From contig CAZPMK010000046.1 of assembly GCA_964587915.1 (NCBI GenBank), positions 1-10,904 of the forward strand: a DNA stretch of 10,904 bases, given 5' to 3'. Positions 1-5,832 of the stretch are shown here, piece by piece (the stretch's first letter is position 1; every line of letters starts with the position of its first letter). Source of the stretch: CAG-177 sp964587915 (GTDB taxonomy: Bacteria; Bacillota; Clostridia; Oscillospirales; Acutalibacteraceae). The notes beneath the pieces are model-generated. The model saw only the letters and a list, made by a program, of their open reading frames with translations, did no database searches and was not told the DNA's origin. The translations under genes were made by a program, and so were the position numbers.

Positions 1-9
1 CTATGATTT

Positions 10-48
10 ATGATGAGGTCAATACTGCTAATATATTGACCTCATCAT
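10..48. repeat. 15-bp inverted repeat / hairpin
   Basis: Two arms of 15 bases (10-24 and 34-48) are perfectly complementary around a 9-base loop. The arm contains GATGAGGTCAAT. A second overlapping pairing exists between 1-7 and 44-50. No T-tract follows on the plus strand, so it is not a classical terminator in that direction. It could belong to a gene left of the window, be an operator, or be a mobile-element end. Confidence 0.6.
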
Positions 49-365
49 AGCATATTTATTGTGAGATGTCAAGGGCGTTTGCAAAAATCAGTGAGCGACT
101 TGCGGATTTTCCAATGGTGTGTTACGCATTTTCTAAAAGATTTCGCCACTTTCAAGGAAAGCATGGGTGTAATCGTCAGGAGCTTTCTAAATTAAGCGGA
201 CGCATAGGAAACTTATTGTATTTGTAGTTATGTACCTTTAATTGTTTTGTAAAATCGTCAAATAAAAGAATGTATGTGTAGCATAGAAATATTCGTTATA
301 TTTGCGTTGTGTAACACATCCGTTGCAAACCTACACAAAGATAAGTGATTTTGAATAAAATATTG
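49..365. other. Intergenic stretch with no confident gene
   Basis: There is no supported gene here. One short open frame (66-227, plus strand, 53 codons from ATG, rich in Arg, Lys and Phe) reads like a basic protein fragment. It has no convincing ribosome binding site and no recognised family. Bases 230-365 are very AT-rich, and the minus-strand open frame over them (258-497) has random-looking composition and crosses the structured RNA candidate. Confidence 0.5.
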
Positions 366-394
366 TTGCAATTCGGAAAGAAATGTGATATTAT
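366..394 (+). promoter_or_regulatory. Extended -10 promoter of the candidate small RNA
   Basis: A -35 box TTGCAA (366-371) and a -10 box TATTAT (389-394) are separated by exactly 17 bases. The -10 box is preceded by TGA, giving the extended TGN element. The predicted start is at about 401-402, which is the first base of the 14-bp closing helix of the downstream RNA. Confidence 0.6.
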
Positions 395-400
395 GGTTAT

Positions 401-601
401 GCCAAACTAATTGAATAACAATTGACGAGGACATTTTGTTTTTTATGACAAAGTGCGTTTCGTTGTATTGTCCTTTATGAATTTGATAAAAATGCAAATT
501 TCAATTGGGATAATACAAATTTGTTCTTGTCTTAATCAATTAGTTTGGCGACTATCGGAGTTTGCGTTTTTTATGCGGTTACTTCGGTAGCCGCATTTTT
601 T
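401..601 (+). ncRNA. Candidate structured small RNA, family not recognised
   Basis: This is a plausible transcript of about 200 nt running from the predicted start at 401 to the terminator T-tract. Bases 401-414 (GCCAAACTAATTGA) are perfectly complementary to 536-549, forming a 14-bp helix that closes a 149-nt domain. Inside it I can draw CAATTG 419-424 with 502-507, 427-433 with 469-475 (contains AGGACA/TGTCCT), a nested hairpin 434-439 with 448-453, and a hairpin 479-485 with 495-501. A terminator hairpin follows 24 nt after the closing helix. No long reading frame lies within it. A retron RNA would also have flanking inverted repeats, but no reverse transcriptase is adjacent. The architecture is loosely 6S-like (closed ends, large internal loop) but I cannot match 6S. 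A short inverted-repeat element (MITE-like) is the main alternative; the match between predicted start and helix start argues for RNA. Confidence 0.55.
573..601 (+). terminator. Intrinsic terminator with UUCG tetraloop
   Basis: A 10-bp stem (573-582 with 587-596, one G-U pair) is capped by TTCG and followed by a run of six T. This is a strong rho-independent terminator on the plus strand. With no protein gene upstream, it is best explained as the 3' end of the small RNA at 401. Confidence 0.85.
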
Positions 602-734
602 AATTTACAAATAAGGTGCAGGAGGGTAGTAAATTTTGCTTCGTAAATAAAAATGCAAAAGAAGCGAGTAAGCACGGCTATTTTTTGGAAGTTGTTGAGA
701 AAAGAATTTTGCTTTTAAAGAAATGAGCATATGA

Positions 735-902
735 AACAAAAATGGCAACCATCTTCGCGGATTTATTTCCTTTAGGATTCTGTTTTCAAGATCCCTCGGG
801 ACTGCCGAGGTGTATGTAACAGAGCGTATCAGCAAAGCGATTAAGGAGACATTTGACAAAGAAGAATGGAGTATTAAATTCTTGTGTATGAAAGGAAATT
901 AG
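735..902 (+). pseudogene. Possible C-terminal remnant of a lost gene
   Basis: This frame is open for 55 codons up to a TAG at 900-902, just before the lipoprotein gene. It has no usable start codon or ribosome binding site. Its last 40 or so residues (containing TAEVYVTERISKAIKETF) have an amphipathic, charged composition typical of real protein, unlike the other two frames. It could be the eroded end of a gene once located upstream of the lipoprotein. The length is short enough that chance cannot be excluded. Confidence 0.25.
853..880 (+). promoter_or_regulatory. Possible promoter of the lipoprotein gene
   Basis: A perfect -35 box TTGACA (853-858) is followed after 16 bases by TAAATT (875-880), a moderate -10 box. 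The start would fall near 887, giving a leader of about 20 nt that still includes the AAAGGA ribosome binding site at 891-896. Confidence 0.35.
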
Positions 903-905
903 ATT

Positions 906-1883
906 ATGAGTATTTTCAAAAAGATAATTTGCATTATTACGGCACTGGCTATTACTTTAAGTTTTTCAGCTTGTAACAAAAGTTCATACGCAATTAGTAA
1001 CAAACTTATAATTCAGGCTGAATATCTTAAGGAGAGTAATGAGGGATATGGAAAGCATTTTTTTGCATTTGTAAAAAACTGCTCCAAAGATACAATTGTT
1101 GATTATTCAGTTGCCTATATTGGATTTGATAGAAACGGGAATGTTACCGATGCAAACAATGGTGGCGAAGAGTACGGCACTCGAAAAATAACTATGGCTA
1201 ATATTTTGCCGGGATGTGTACACGGTTTATCGGAAGGTGAAACAGAAGGCATTCTTGTTGGATCGGATACTGCTGTTGGAGAGGTGAATGCTGTTAGGTA
1301 TGTAAAGTCCGCTATTTCGTATATCAAATTCAAAAGTGGCAAAGAATGGGAAATGGGCAATTTGGATGCTTGGGTAAAAGATACAATCAAAGACTTTTCT
1401 GTTGAAGATCAGAAAAATTATGTACAAACGCTTAAGGCTGATGCTGAAAAAGCTATGGATAATCCATATTTGGTATTTAAAAGTGCAAGGACAACCAGAA
1501 GTGAAAATCGTTATAATAATCCTGAACGGGAAGCGTTGGATTTAACAACTACATTCGTTAACATCAGTGATAAGGTCATCAACTCATTTGCGATAATTGT
1601 TTTGGGATACGAAAGCGGAAACAAAGGCATAACTCTAACTCTTTCAAATCGAAATGTTGGATGGAATAGGCGATATATAACTAAGAATTCGCATAGAATC
1701 GAATCGGATTTCCAAGTGAGACCGCAGGAAGAATTTAGCCAAACTGCAAAATCAGCACTCGCCAGTTATTGTACAGATTATCTGATTATTGTCGAATGTA
1801 TTGAATTTGAAGATGGGACAGTTTGGAATAACGATTACGCACTTCAGTTTATGATGTATAACGAAGAGTATAAAGCGTTTTGA
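906..1883 (+). CDS. Predicted lipoprotein with two similar halves
   Basis: This is a 325-residue exported protein of unknown function. The N-terminus has lysines at positions 5-6, a hydrophobic stretch 7-20 and a lipobox FSAC with the predicted lipidated cysteine at 23, so it should be anchored to the outer face of the membrane. The start is supported by AAAGGA at 891-896, nine bases upstream. The mature part looks like a duplication. Residues 55-75 (FVKNCSKDTIVDYSVAYIGF) resemble 217-234 (FVNISDKVINSFAIIVLGYE). Residues 131-156 (YVKSAISYIKFKSGKEW) resemble 291-307 (DYLIIVECIEFEDGTVW). The pattern of a beta-rich module ending in a hydrophobic strand, acidic or polar residue, G and W recalls small Firmicute domains of unknown function such as DUF5780, which I offer only as a guess. 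It seems to be monocistronic. Ligand and partners cannot be deduced. Confidence 0.85.
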   Translation: MSIFKKIICIITALAITLSFSACNKSSYAISNKLIIQAEYLKESNEGYGKHFFAFVKNCSKDTIVDYSVAYIGFDRNGNVTDANNGGEEYGTRKITMANILPGCVHGLSEGETEGILVGSDTAVGEVNAVRYVKSAISYIKFKSGKEWEMGNLDAWVKDTIKDFSVEDQKNYVQTLKADAEKAMDNPYLVFKSARTTRSENRYNNPEREALDLTTTFVNISDKVINSFAIIVLGYESGNKGITLTLSNRNVGWNRRYITKNSHRIESDFQVRPQEEFSQTAKSALASYCTDYLIIVECIEFEDGTVWNNDYALQFMMYNEEYKAF

Positions 1884-2174
1884 TTTTATTAATATGAGTA
1901 AATAGCTTGCCTAAAAAACTTTGGAAAAGCTTTTAAAATCAGACAAGGTTTTCTTTTGAATTTAGTGTAAACCAACATCAATGGCATAAAACATAACAGA
2001 CCATGCCTCGTCAATTTTGAGGTATGGTTTGTTACATATAATGTAATAAAATAACTATTAAGCACTCTTATTCTCAACGGTATCTTTTTATTCTTGTCGC
2101 TTACGAAGCGTTTGATTTTGTTTGTGGTGGTTTTGTCAAACTCACCCTTACACAGCAAAATGACGAACGGGTGG
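1884..2174. other. Gene-free stretch between lipoprotein and feo locus
   Basis: No supported gene lies here. The minus-strand open frame over 1889-2158 starts with TTG, lacks a ribosome binding site and runs through the hairpin at 1994-2034, so I do not accept it. Besides that hairpin there is a small palindrome CGCTT-ACG-AAGCG at 2098-2110. No convincing T-tailed terminator for the lipoprotein gene was found. Confidence 0.5.
1994..2034. repeat. 16-bp inverted repeat / hairpin
   Basis: The left arm 1994-2009 (TAACAGACCATGCCTC) pairs with 2019-2034 over 16 positions, two of them G-U, around a 9-base loop. No T-tract follows on either side. It may be a small mobile-element core, a protein-binding palindrome or a structured 3' end of the lipoprotein mRNA. 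Confidence 0.6.
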
Positions 2175-2190
2175 GTTAGCGTTGGCTAAC
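2175..2190. promoter_or_regulatory. Metal-regulator operator, copy 1
   Basis: The perfect palindrome GTTAGC-GTTG-GCTAAC is the most upstream of five near-identical sites. It lies about 60 bases upstream of the -35 box of the feo promoter, 108 bases from copy 2, so it may act at a distance or serve as a remnant or auxiliary site. Confidence 0.65.
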
Positions 2191-2245
2191 TTGTTGTGAT
2201 ACTTGACGAAAATGGCGATGGTGGGGGATTTTTTGTGTTTTTCTA

Positions 2246-2275
2246 TTGACAATGCGGGCTTTTTAGGTGTATTAT
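2246..2275 (+). promoter_or_regulatory. feo operon promoter
   Basis: A perfect -35 box TTGACA (2246-2251) and a -10 box TATTAT (2270-2275) are spaced by 18 bases. The start would be at about 2282, immediately before operator copy 2 (2283-2298). A bound repressor would therefore block initiation directly. Confidence 0.65.
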
Positions 2276-2282
2276 ATCTATG

Positions 2283-2298
2283 GTTAGCGAGAGCTAAC
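2283..2298. promoter_or_regulatory. Metal-regulator operator, copy 2 (at the start site)
   Basis: The perfect palindrome GTTAGC-GAGA-GCTAAC overlaps the predicted +1 of the feo promoter. The position is classical for repression. Arms and spacing recall DtxR/IdeR/MntR-type sites, which are AT-rich palindromes built on TTAG/CTAA; the identity of the regulator is inferred. Confidence 0.75.
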
Positions 2299-2315
2299 TT
2301 GTATTTTGACTGCGA

Positions 2316-2331
2316 GTTAGCGTAAACTAAC
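2316..2331. promoter_or_regulatory. Metal-regulator operator, copy 3
   Basis: GTTAGC-GTAA-ACTAAC has one mismatch (A for G at 2326). It lies 33 bases, about three helical turns, downstream of copy 2. That would put two dimers on the same DNA face between the promoter and the feoA1 ribosome binding site. It is preceded by TATTTTG five bases before GAGTTAGC, as are copies 4 and 5. Confidence 0.7.
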
Positions 2332-2377
2332 CGATTTGCTGCTCTTGCGGAAATCTAAAATGCGGGGAGATGAAAAT

Positions 2378-2590
2378 ATGATGCCGTTGGTTTTGGCGGA
2401 CGTAGGTATTGAGAATACAATCAAAAAAATCGGGGGAAGTCCCGAGGTTAAAAAGCATCTTGAAAATCTCGGCTTTGTTGTCGGCGGTGTGGTGACGATA
2501 ATCAATTCTCCGGCGGGCAATGTTATAGTGAATGTCAAGGACTCCCGTGTTGCCGTGAGCGAGGAGCTTGCGAGAAAAATTATGGTGTGA
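2378..2590 (+). CDS. feoA: FeoA family protein (first copy)
   Basis: This is a 70-residue protein matching the FeoA fold (PF04023), a small SH3-like cytosolic partner of the FeoB ferrous iron transporter. The typical pattern is present: a start rich in small hydrophobics (PLVLADVG), the central segment VKKHLENLGFVVGGVVTII with the LxxLGF-to-G turn, then the strand NVIVNVKDSRVAVSEELARKI, in which the conserved basic residue and the final helix are visible. The start at 2378 is chosen because GGGGAG (2364-2369) lies eight bases upstream. ATG 2360 and TTG 2336 lack a ribosome binding site, and TTG 2336 lies only a few bases past operator 3. It differs considerably from the second FeoA, so the two probably have distinct roles. 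It is the first gene after the operator-controlled promoter and is followed by a 239-bp gap with two more operators. Confidence 0.88.
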   Translation: MMPLVLADVGIENTIKKIGGSPEVKKHLENLGFVVGGVVTIINSPAGNVIVNVKDSRVAVSEELARKIMV

Positions 2591-2608
2591 TTTTTATTTT
2601 GATCATGA

Positions 2609-2624
2609 GTTAGCGGAAGCTAAC
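2609..2624. promoter_or_regulatory. Metal-regulator operator, copy 4
   Basis: The perfect palindrome GTTAGC-GGAA-GCTAAC starts 19 bases after the feoA1 stop codon. With its flank (TTTTTATTTTG upstream, AG downstream) it is near-identical to copy 5 over about 36 bases, which suggests local duplication. I could not place a good -10/-35 pair around it. Confidence 0.65.
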
Positions 2625-2631
2625 AGAGCTT

Positions 2632-2760
2632 TATGGAAAGCGGCACGGCGAAGCCGTAACGAAAGAGTTTTAAAAGGCTGACAGTTAAATCGCAGCTTTT
2701 TAAGACCTATCGCCTTGTTTCTCACCACTTCCTCTAAAAAGGGAAGCAAATCAAAATACA
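2632..2760. repeat. Possible dispersed intergenic repeat between operators 4 and 5
   Basis: This non-coding segment contains small hairpins: ACGGC-GAA-GCCGT at 2645-2657, an imperfect AAAAGGCTG/CAGCTTTT pairing at about 2677-2702, and CTTCC/GGAAG at 2728-2746. From memory, such GC-rich mini-hairpins with CTTCC...GGAAG ends resemble dispersed intergenic repeats of Clostridia, but this is unverified. Alternatively it is simply the leader of feoA2. Confidence 0.3.
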
Positions 2761-2779
2761 TTTTTTATTTTGTCAACGA

Positions 2780-2795
2780 GTTAGCATAAGCTAAC
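2780..2795. promoter_or_regulatory. Metal-regulator operator, copy 5
   Basis: The perfect palindrome GTTAGC-ATAA-GCTAAC ends 34 bases before the feoA2 start codon. It could control a second internal promoter for feoA2-feoB. A TATACA at 2800-2805 lies next to it but lacks a well-spaced -35 box. Confidence 0.68.
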
Positions 2796-2829
2796 AGGGT
2801 ATACATTCATGCGTTAAGGAGGAAGCAGA

Positions 2830-3051
2830 ATGAAGACACTCAAGCAAGCGAAGATAGGCGAAACCGTCAAGGTAGTTAAGCTCCACGGCGAGGGTGCGGT
2901 AAAAAGACGCATCATGGATATGGGACTTACCCGCGGAGTCGAGGTTAAGGTGCGTAAGGCAGCACCTCTCGGTGATCCGATAGAATTAACGGTCAGAGGC
3001 TATGAGTTATCGCTGAGAAAAGCCGATGCAGAAATGATTGAGGTTGAATAA
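2830..3051 (+). CDS. feoA: FeoA family protein (second copy)
   Basis: This is a 73-residue FeoA protein (PF04023). Family features are clear: the N-terminal LKQAKIGETVKVVKLHGEG, the segment KRRIMDMGLTRGVEVKV with the conserved MGL-RG turn, APLGDPIEL, and a C-terminal segment RGYELSLRKADAEMIEV in which the G-x-x-x-x-LR motif is typical. The start is set by AAGGAGG (2817-2823), six bases upstream. It is only 21 bases before feoB, so the two are surely co-transcribed and this copy is the better candidate for the canonical cytosolic partner of FeoB. It shares only family-level similarity with the first FeoA. Confidence 0.95.
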   Translation: MKTLKQAKIGETVKVVKLHGEGAVKRRIMDMGLTRGVEVKVRKAAPLGDPIELTVRGYELSLRKADAEMIEVE

Positions 3052-3072
3052 TCCATTGAAAGGGGAATGATT

Positions 3073-5559
3073 ATGAATATCAAAATTGCTCTTGCGGGCA
3101 ATCCGAACAGCGGTAAAACAACGCTTTTCAACGCACTTACCGGTTCAAATCAGTTTGTCGGAAACTGGCCGGGCGTAACGGTTGAAAAGAAAGAGGGAAA
3201 GCTGAAAAAGCATGACGGCGTGACGATAGCCGACCTTCCCGGTATCTATTCACTTTCTCCGTATACGCTTGAAGAAGTGGTTGCGAGAAACTATCTTATT
3301 AACGAACAGCCCGATGCGATTCTCAACATTGTTGACGGCACGAATCTTGAAAGAAACCTTTATCTTACCACACAGCTCACCGAGCTCGGCATTCCCGTTG
3401 TTGTTGCCGTAAACATGATGGATGTTGTAAAGAAGAACGGCGACAGAATTGACACGGCGGAGCTTTCCCGTCAGCTCGGATGCAAGGTGCTTGAAATATC
3501 GGCACTTAAAGAAACGGGAATCAAGGAGGTTGCCGAGGCTGCGATTTCTGCGGCAAAGAGCGGAAAGACTATTCCCCGGCACAGTTTTTCGGGAAGCATT
3601 GAGCACGCCATTGCACATATCGAGGAAGCGGCTCTGCATGATATGCCCGAGGAAAAGCAGAGATGGTATGCAATCAAAATTTTCGAGCGTGACGACAAGG
3701 TGCTTGAAAATCTGAAAATAGACAAAATCGTTCTTGAACATATCGAGCGTGACATAAAGGCGGCTGAAACGGAGCTTGACGATGATGCTGAATCCATCAT
3801 CACCAACGAGCGTTATATCTACATAGCCTCTGTTATCAAGGCTTGCTGTAAGAAGAAAAACAAGGGCGGAATGACCACCTCCGATAAGATAGACAGAATC
3901 GTTACAAATCGCCGGCTCGGTCTGCCCATATTTGCACTTGTAATGTTCCTTGTTTACTATATTTCAATGGTTACTGTCGGTTCTGCGGCAACGGATTGGG
4001 CGAATGACGGACTTTTCGGTGACGGTTGGCATCTGTTCGGAATCGGCACAAAGGCTTACACTGCCGAGGCTGATGATTATACTGCGGCTTCCGAGGCGGT
4101 CGGAGCATTTGCCGAGATTGATTTTGAGGCGGAGGATTTCGATGCTGCCGCTGCACTTGAACAACTCAAGGCTGTTACATCAGACTCCGAGACTGCGGTT
4201 ATTGAGGTTGAGGATGAAGAAACACTTGCAATCGGTGAAAAAACCGCCTATTATTCGGCAATTCCCGACGGCAACGAGTCGGAGGACACCGTTGCGATGT
4301 CCTATCTCGAAGCGGTCGAATATTTTGAAGAAAAGGGCTTTGACGAGCCTGACCCCGCTTCCTACGGCGTATGGGTACCGGGTATTCCCGTGCTTGTCGG
4401 AAATCTCCTTGAAAAAGCGGGTGCCGCCGATTGGCTCAGCGGTCTTATCAATGACGGTATAGTAGCCGGCGTCGGTGCCGTTCTCGGTTTCGTTCCGCAG
4501 ATGCTTGTGCTTTTCCTGCTTCTTGCATTCCTTGAAGCGTGCGGCTACATGGCTCGTATTGCCTTTGTTCTCGACAGAATTTTCCGTCGCTTCGGACTTT
4601 CGGGTAAATCCTTTATTCCCATGCTCATCGGAACGGGCTGCGGTATCCCCGGAATCATGGCTTCCCGTACCGTTGAAAATGAGCGTGACAGAAAAATGAC
4701 GATAATGACGACCACCTTTATTCCCTGCGGTGCAAAGGTTCCGTTCATTTCCATGATAGCCGGTGCTATTTTCGGCGGCTCGGCTCTTGTGTCCACCTCG
4801 GCATATTTCATCGGTATGGCGGCGATAATCTGCTCGGGCATCATGCTTAAAAAGACAAAGATGTTTGCCGGAGAGCCTGCTCCCTTTGTCATGGAGCTTC
4901 CCGCATACCATCTTCCCACTTTCGGTAACGTTCTGCGTTCAATGTGGGAGCGTGGTTGGTCATTCATCAAAAAGGCAGGCACGATAATCCTGCTTTCAAC
5001 GATAGTTGTTTGGTTCACCACCTTCTTCGGCTTTGCTTCGGATGGCTTCAGAATGCTCGGAGAAGAAGAACTTGAATTCTCCATTCTTGCAAAGACGGGC
5101 AATGCGGTGGCTTGGATATTTGCACCTCTCGGTTGGGGCAATTGGCAGGCAACGGTTGCATCCGTCACGGGTCTTGTCGCAAAAGAAAATATCGTCGGCA
5201 CTCTCGGTATTCTCTACGGAGGCGGAGACGGAACGGTACATCAGAATATTGCCGCCGCATTCAGCGGAGTAAGCGCATATTCATTCCTTGTATTCAACCT
5301 GCTTTGTGCTCCCTGCTTTGCCGCTATCGGTGCAATCAAGCGTGAGATGAACAACAGAAAGTGGACTTGGTTCGCCATAGCATATCAGTGCGGCTTTGCG
5401 TATGCAATAGCTCTTATGATAAATCAGTTCGGCGGACTCTTCATCGGCAATGTCAGCGTTATCGGACTTATATTTGCAGTTGCGGTTCTTGCAGGCATGA
5501 TTTATATGCTTGTCCGTCCCTACAAAGAGGCAACGACACTCAAAACTAACATGAAATAA
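3073..5559 (+). CDS. feoB: FeoB ferrous iron transporter
   Basis: FeoB is the GTP-binding inner-membrane protein for Fe(II) uptake. The start at 3073 is preferred over ATG 3067 because AAAGGGG (3059-3065) lies seven bases from 3073 but one base from 3067. The product is then 828 residues. In order: the N-terminal G domain with G1 GNPNSGKT (9-16), G2 region GNWPGVT (30-36), G3 DLPG (54-57), G4 NMMD (114-117) and G5 SAL (143-145); a helical regulatory region to about 270; a first membrane segment at about 282-303; then the gate and core membrane domains with GTGCGIPGIMASR and IPCGAKVPF. The paired cysteines at 523 and 552 keep the 29-residue spacing of the proposed FeoB pore cysteines. Unusual is an acidic insertion at about 329-428, with some 30 Asp/Glu and 3 Lys, predicted to face outward after the first membrane segment. 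Family members are often nearer 650-780 residues, so the insertion accounts for the length. Confidence 0.97.
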   Translation: MNIKIALAGNPNSGKTTLFNALTGSNQFVGNWPGVTVEKKEGKLKKHDGVTIADLPGIYSLSPYTLEEVVARNYLINEQPDAILNIVDGTNLERNLYLTTQLTELGIPVVVAVNMMDVVKKNGDRIDTAELSRQLGCKVLEISALKETGIKEVAEAAISAAKSGKTIPRHSFSGSIEHAIAHIEEAALHDMPEEKQRWYAIKIFERDDKVLENLKIDKIVLEHIERDIKAAETELDDDAESIITNERYIYIASVIKACCKKKNKGGMTTSDKIDRIVTNRRLGLPIFALVMFLVYYISMVTVGSAATDWANDGLFGDGWHLFGIGTKAYTAEADDYTAASEAVGAFAEIDFEAEDFDAAAALEQLKAVTSDSETAVIEVEDEETLAIGEKTAYYSAIPDGNESEDTVAMSYLEAVEYFEEKGFDEPDPASYGVWVPGIPVLVGNLLEKAGAADWLSGLINDGIVAGVGAVLGFVPQMLVLFLLLAFLEACGYMARIAFVLDRIFRRFGLSGKSFIPMLIGTGCGIPGIMASRTVENERDRKMTIMTTTFIPCGAKVPFISMIAGAIFGGSALVSTSAYFIGMAAIICSGIMLKKTKMFAGEPAPFVMELPAYHLPTFGNVLRSMWERGWSFIKKAGTIILLSTIVVWFTTFFGFASDGFRMLGEEELEFSILAKTGNAVAWIFAPLGWGNWQATVASVTGLVAKENIVGTLGILYGGGDGTVHQNIAAAFSGVSAYSFLVFNLLCAPCFAAIGAIKREMNNRKWTWFAIAYQCGFAYAIALMINQFGGLFIGNVSVIGLIFAVAVLAGMIYMLVRPYKEATTLKTNMK

Positions 5560-5575
5560 TCGAAAGGAGTCGGTT

Positions 5576-5752
5576 ATGATGCTTACATGGATAGCTGAAA
5601 ATATTGCAACCGTAATAATATGCCTTGTTTTGGCGGTTATCGTAGCCGCCGTCATATTGAAGGCGGTAAAGGACAAAAAGAAAGGCAAATCCTCCTGCGG
5701 TTGCGGCTGTGCGAATTGTGCAATGGCAGACTCCTGTCATGGGAAACAATAA
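5576..5752 (+). CDS. FeoB-associated Cys-rich membrane protein
   Basis: This 58-residue protein has one N-terminal membrane helix (about residues 7-28), a lysine-rich cytosolic linker (VKDKKKGK), and a Cys-rich tail with C41-G-C43-G-C45-A-N-C48 and a late C54-H55. It matches the FeoB-associated Cys-rich membrane protein family (PF12669), found directly downstream of feoB in many Firmicutes and sometimes viewed as a functional stand-in for FeoC. The start is supported by GAAAGGAG (5562-5569), six bases upstream, and lies 16 bases after the feoB stop. The thiols could bind iron or a cluster and help receive the metal; that role is inferred. Confidence 0.92.
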   Translation: MMLTWIAENIATVIICLVLAVIVAAVILKAVKDKKKGKSSCGCGCANCAMADSCHGKQ

Positions 5753-5761
5753 AGCATCAGG

Positions 5762-5785
5762 GAGGCACGGCAATTGTCGTGCCTC
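5762..5785. repeat. Intergenic hairpin inside the feo operon
   Basis: GAGGCACG (5762-5769) pairs perfectly with 5778-5785 around an 8-base loop. No T-tract follows, so rather than ending transcription it may protect or process the feoB mRNA and reduce expression of the downstream metal-binding protein gene. Confidence 0.6.
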
Positions 5786-5832
5786 TCCGCTTATTGGCTG
5801 CAATTGACGAATCGAGTTAGGAGTAATATATA

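Noticed and set aside
66..227. 53-codon plus-strand open frame
   Set aside because: Composition is somewhat protein-like but there is no ribosome binding site or recognised motif; too short to call.
258..497. 79-codon minus-strand open frame
   Set aside because: Low-complexity AT-driven composition, no ribosome binding site, and it overlaps the RNA candidate and its promoter.
401..549. Retron or type III toxin-antitoxin RNA
   Set aside because: Flanking inverted repeats fit a retron RNA, but no reverse transcriptase is adjacent, and there are no tandem RNA repeats with a ToxN-like gene; the next gene is a lipoprotein.
1889..2158. 89-codon minus-strand open frame
   Set aside because: It starts with TTG, has no ribosome binding site and reads through the 16-bp hairpin; composition follows local AT-richness.
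2175..2795. Repeated 16-bp units considered as a CRISPR array
   Set aside because: The units are palindromic operators with irregular spacing (108, 33, 293 and 171 bases between starts) and a gene lies between them; there are no uniform spacers.
4180..4911. 243-codon open frame on the minus strand inside feoB
   Set aside because: It is antisense to an unambiguous feoB, rich in His, Gly and Arg as expected from reading feoB codons backwards, with no family features.
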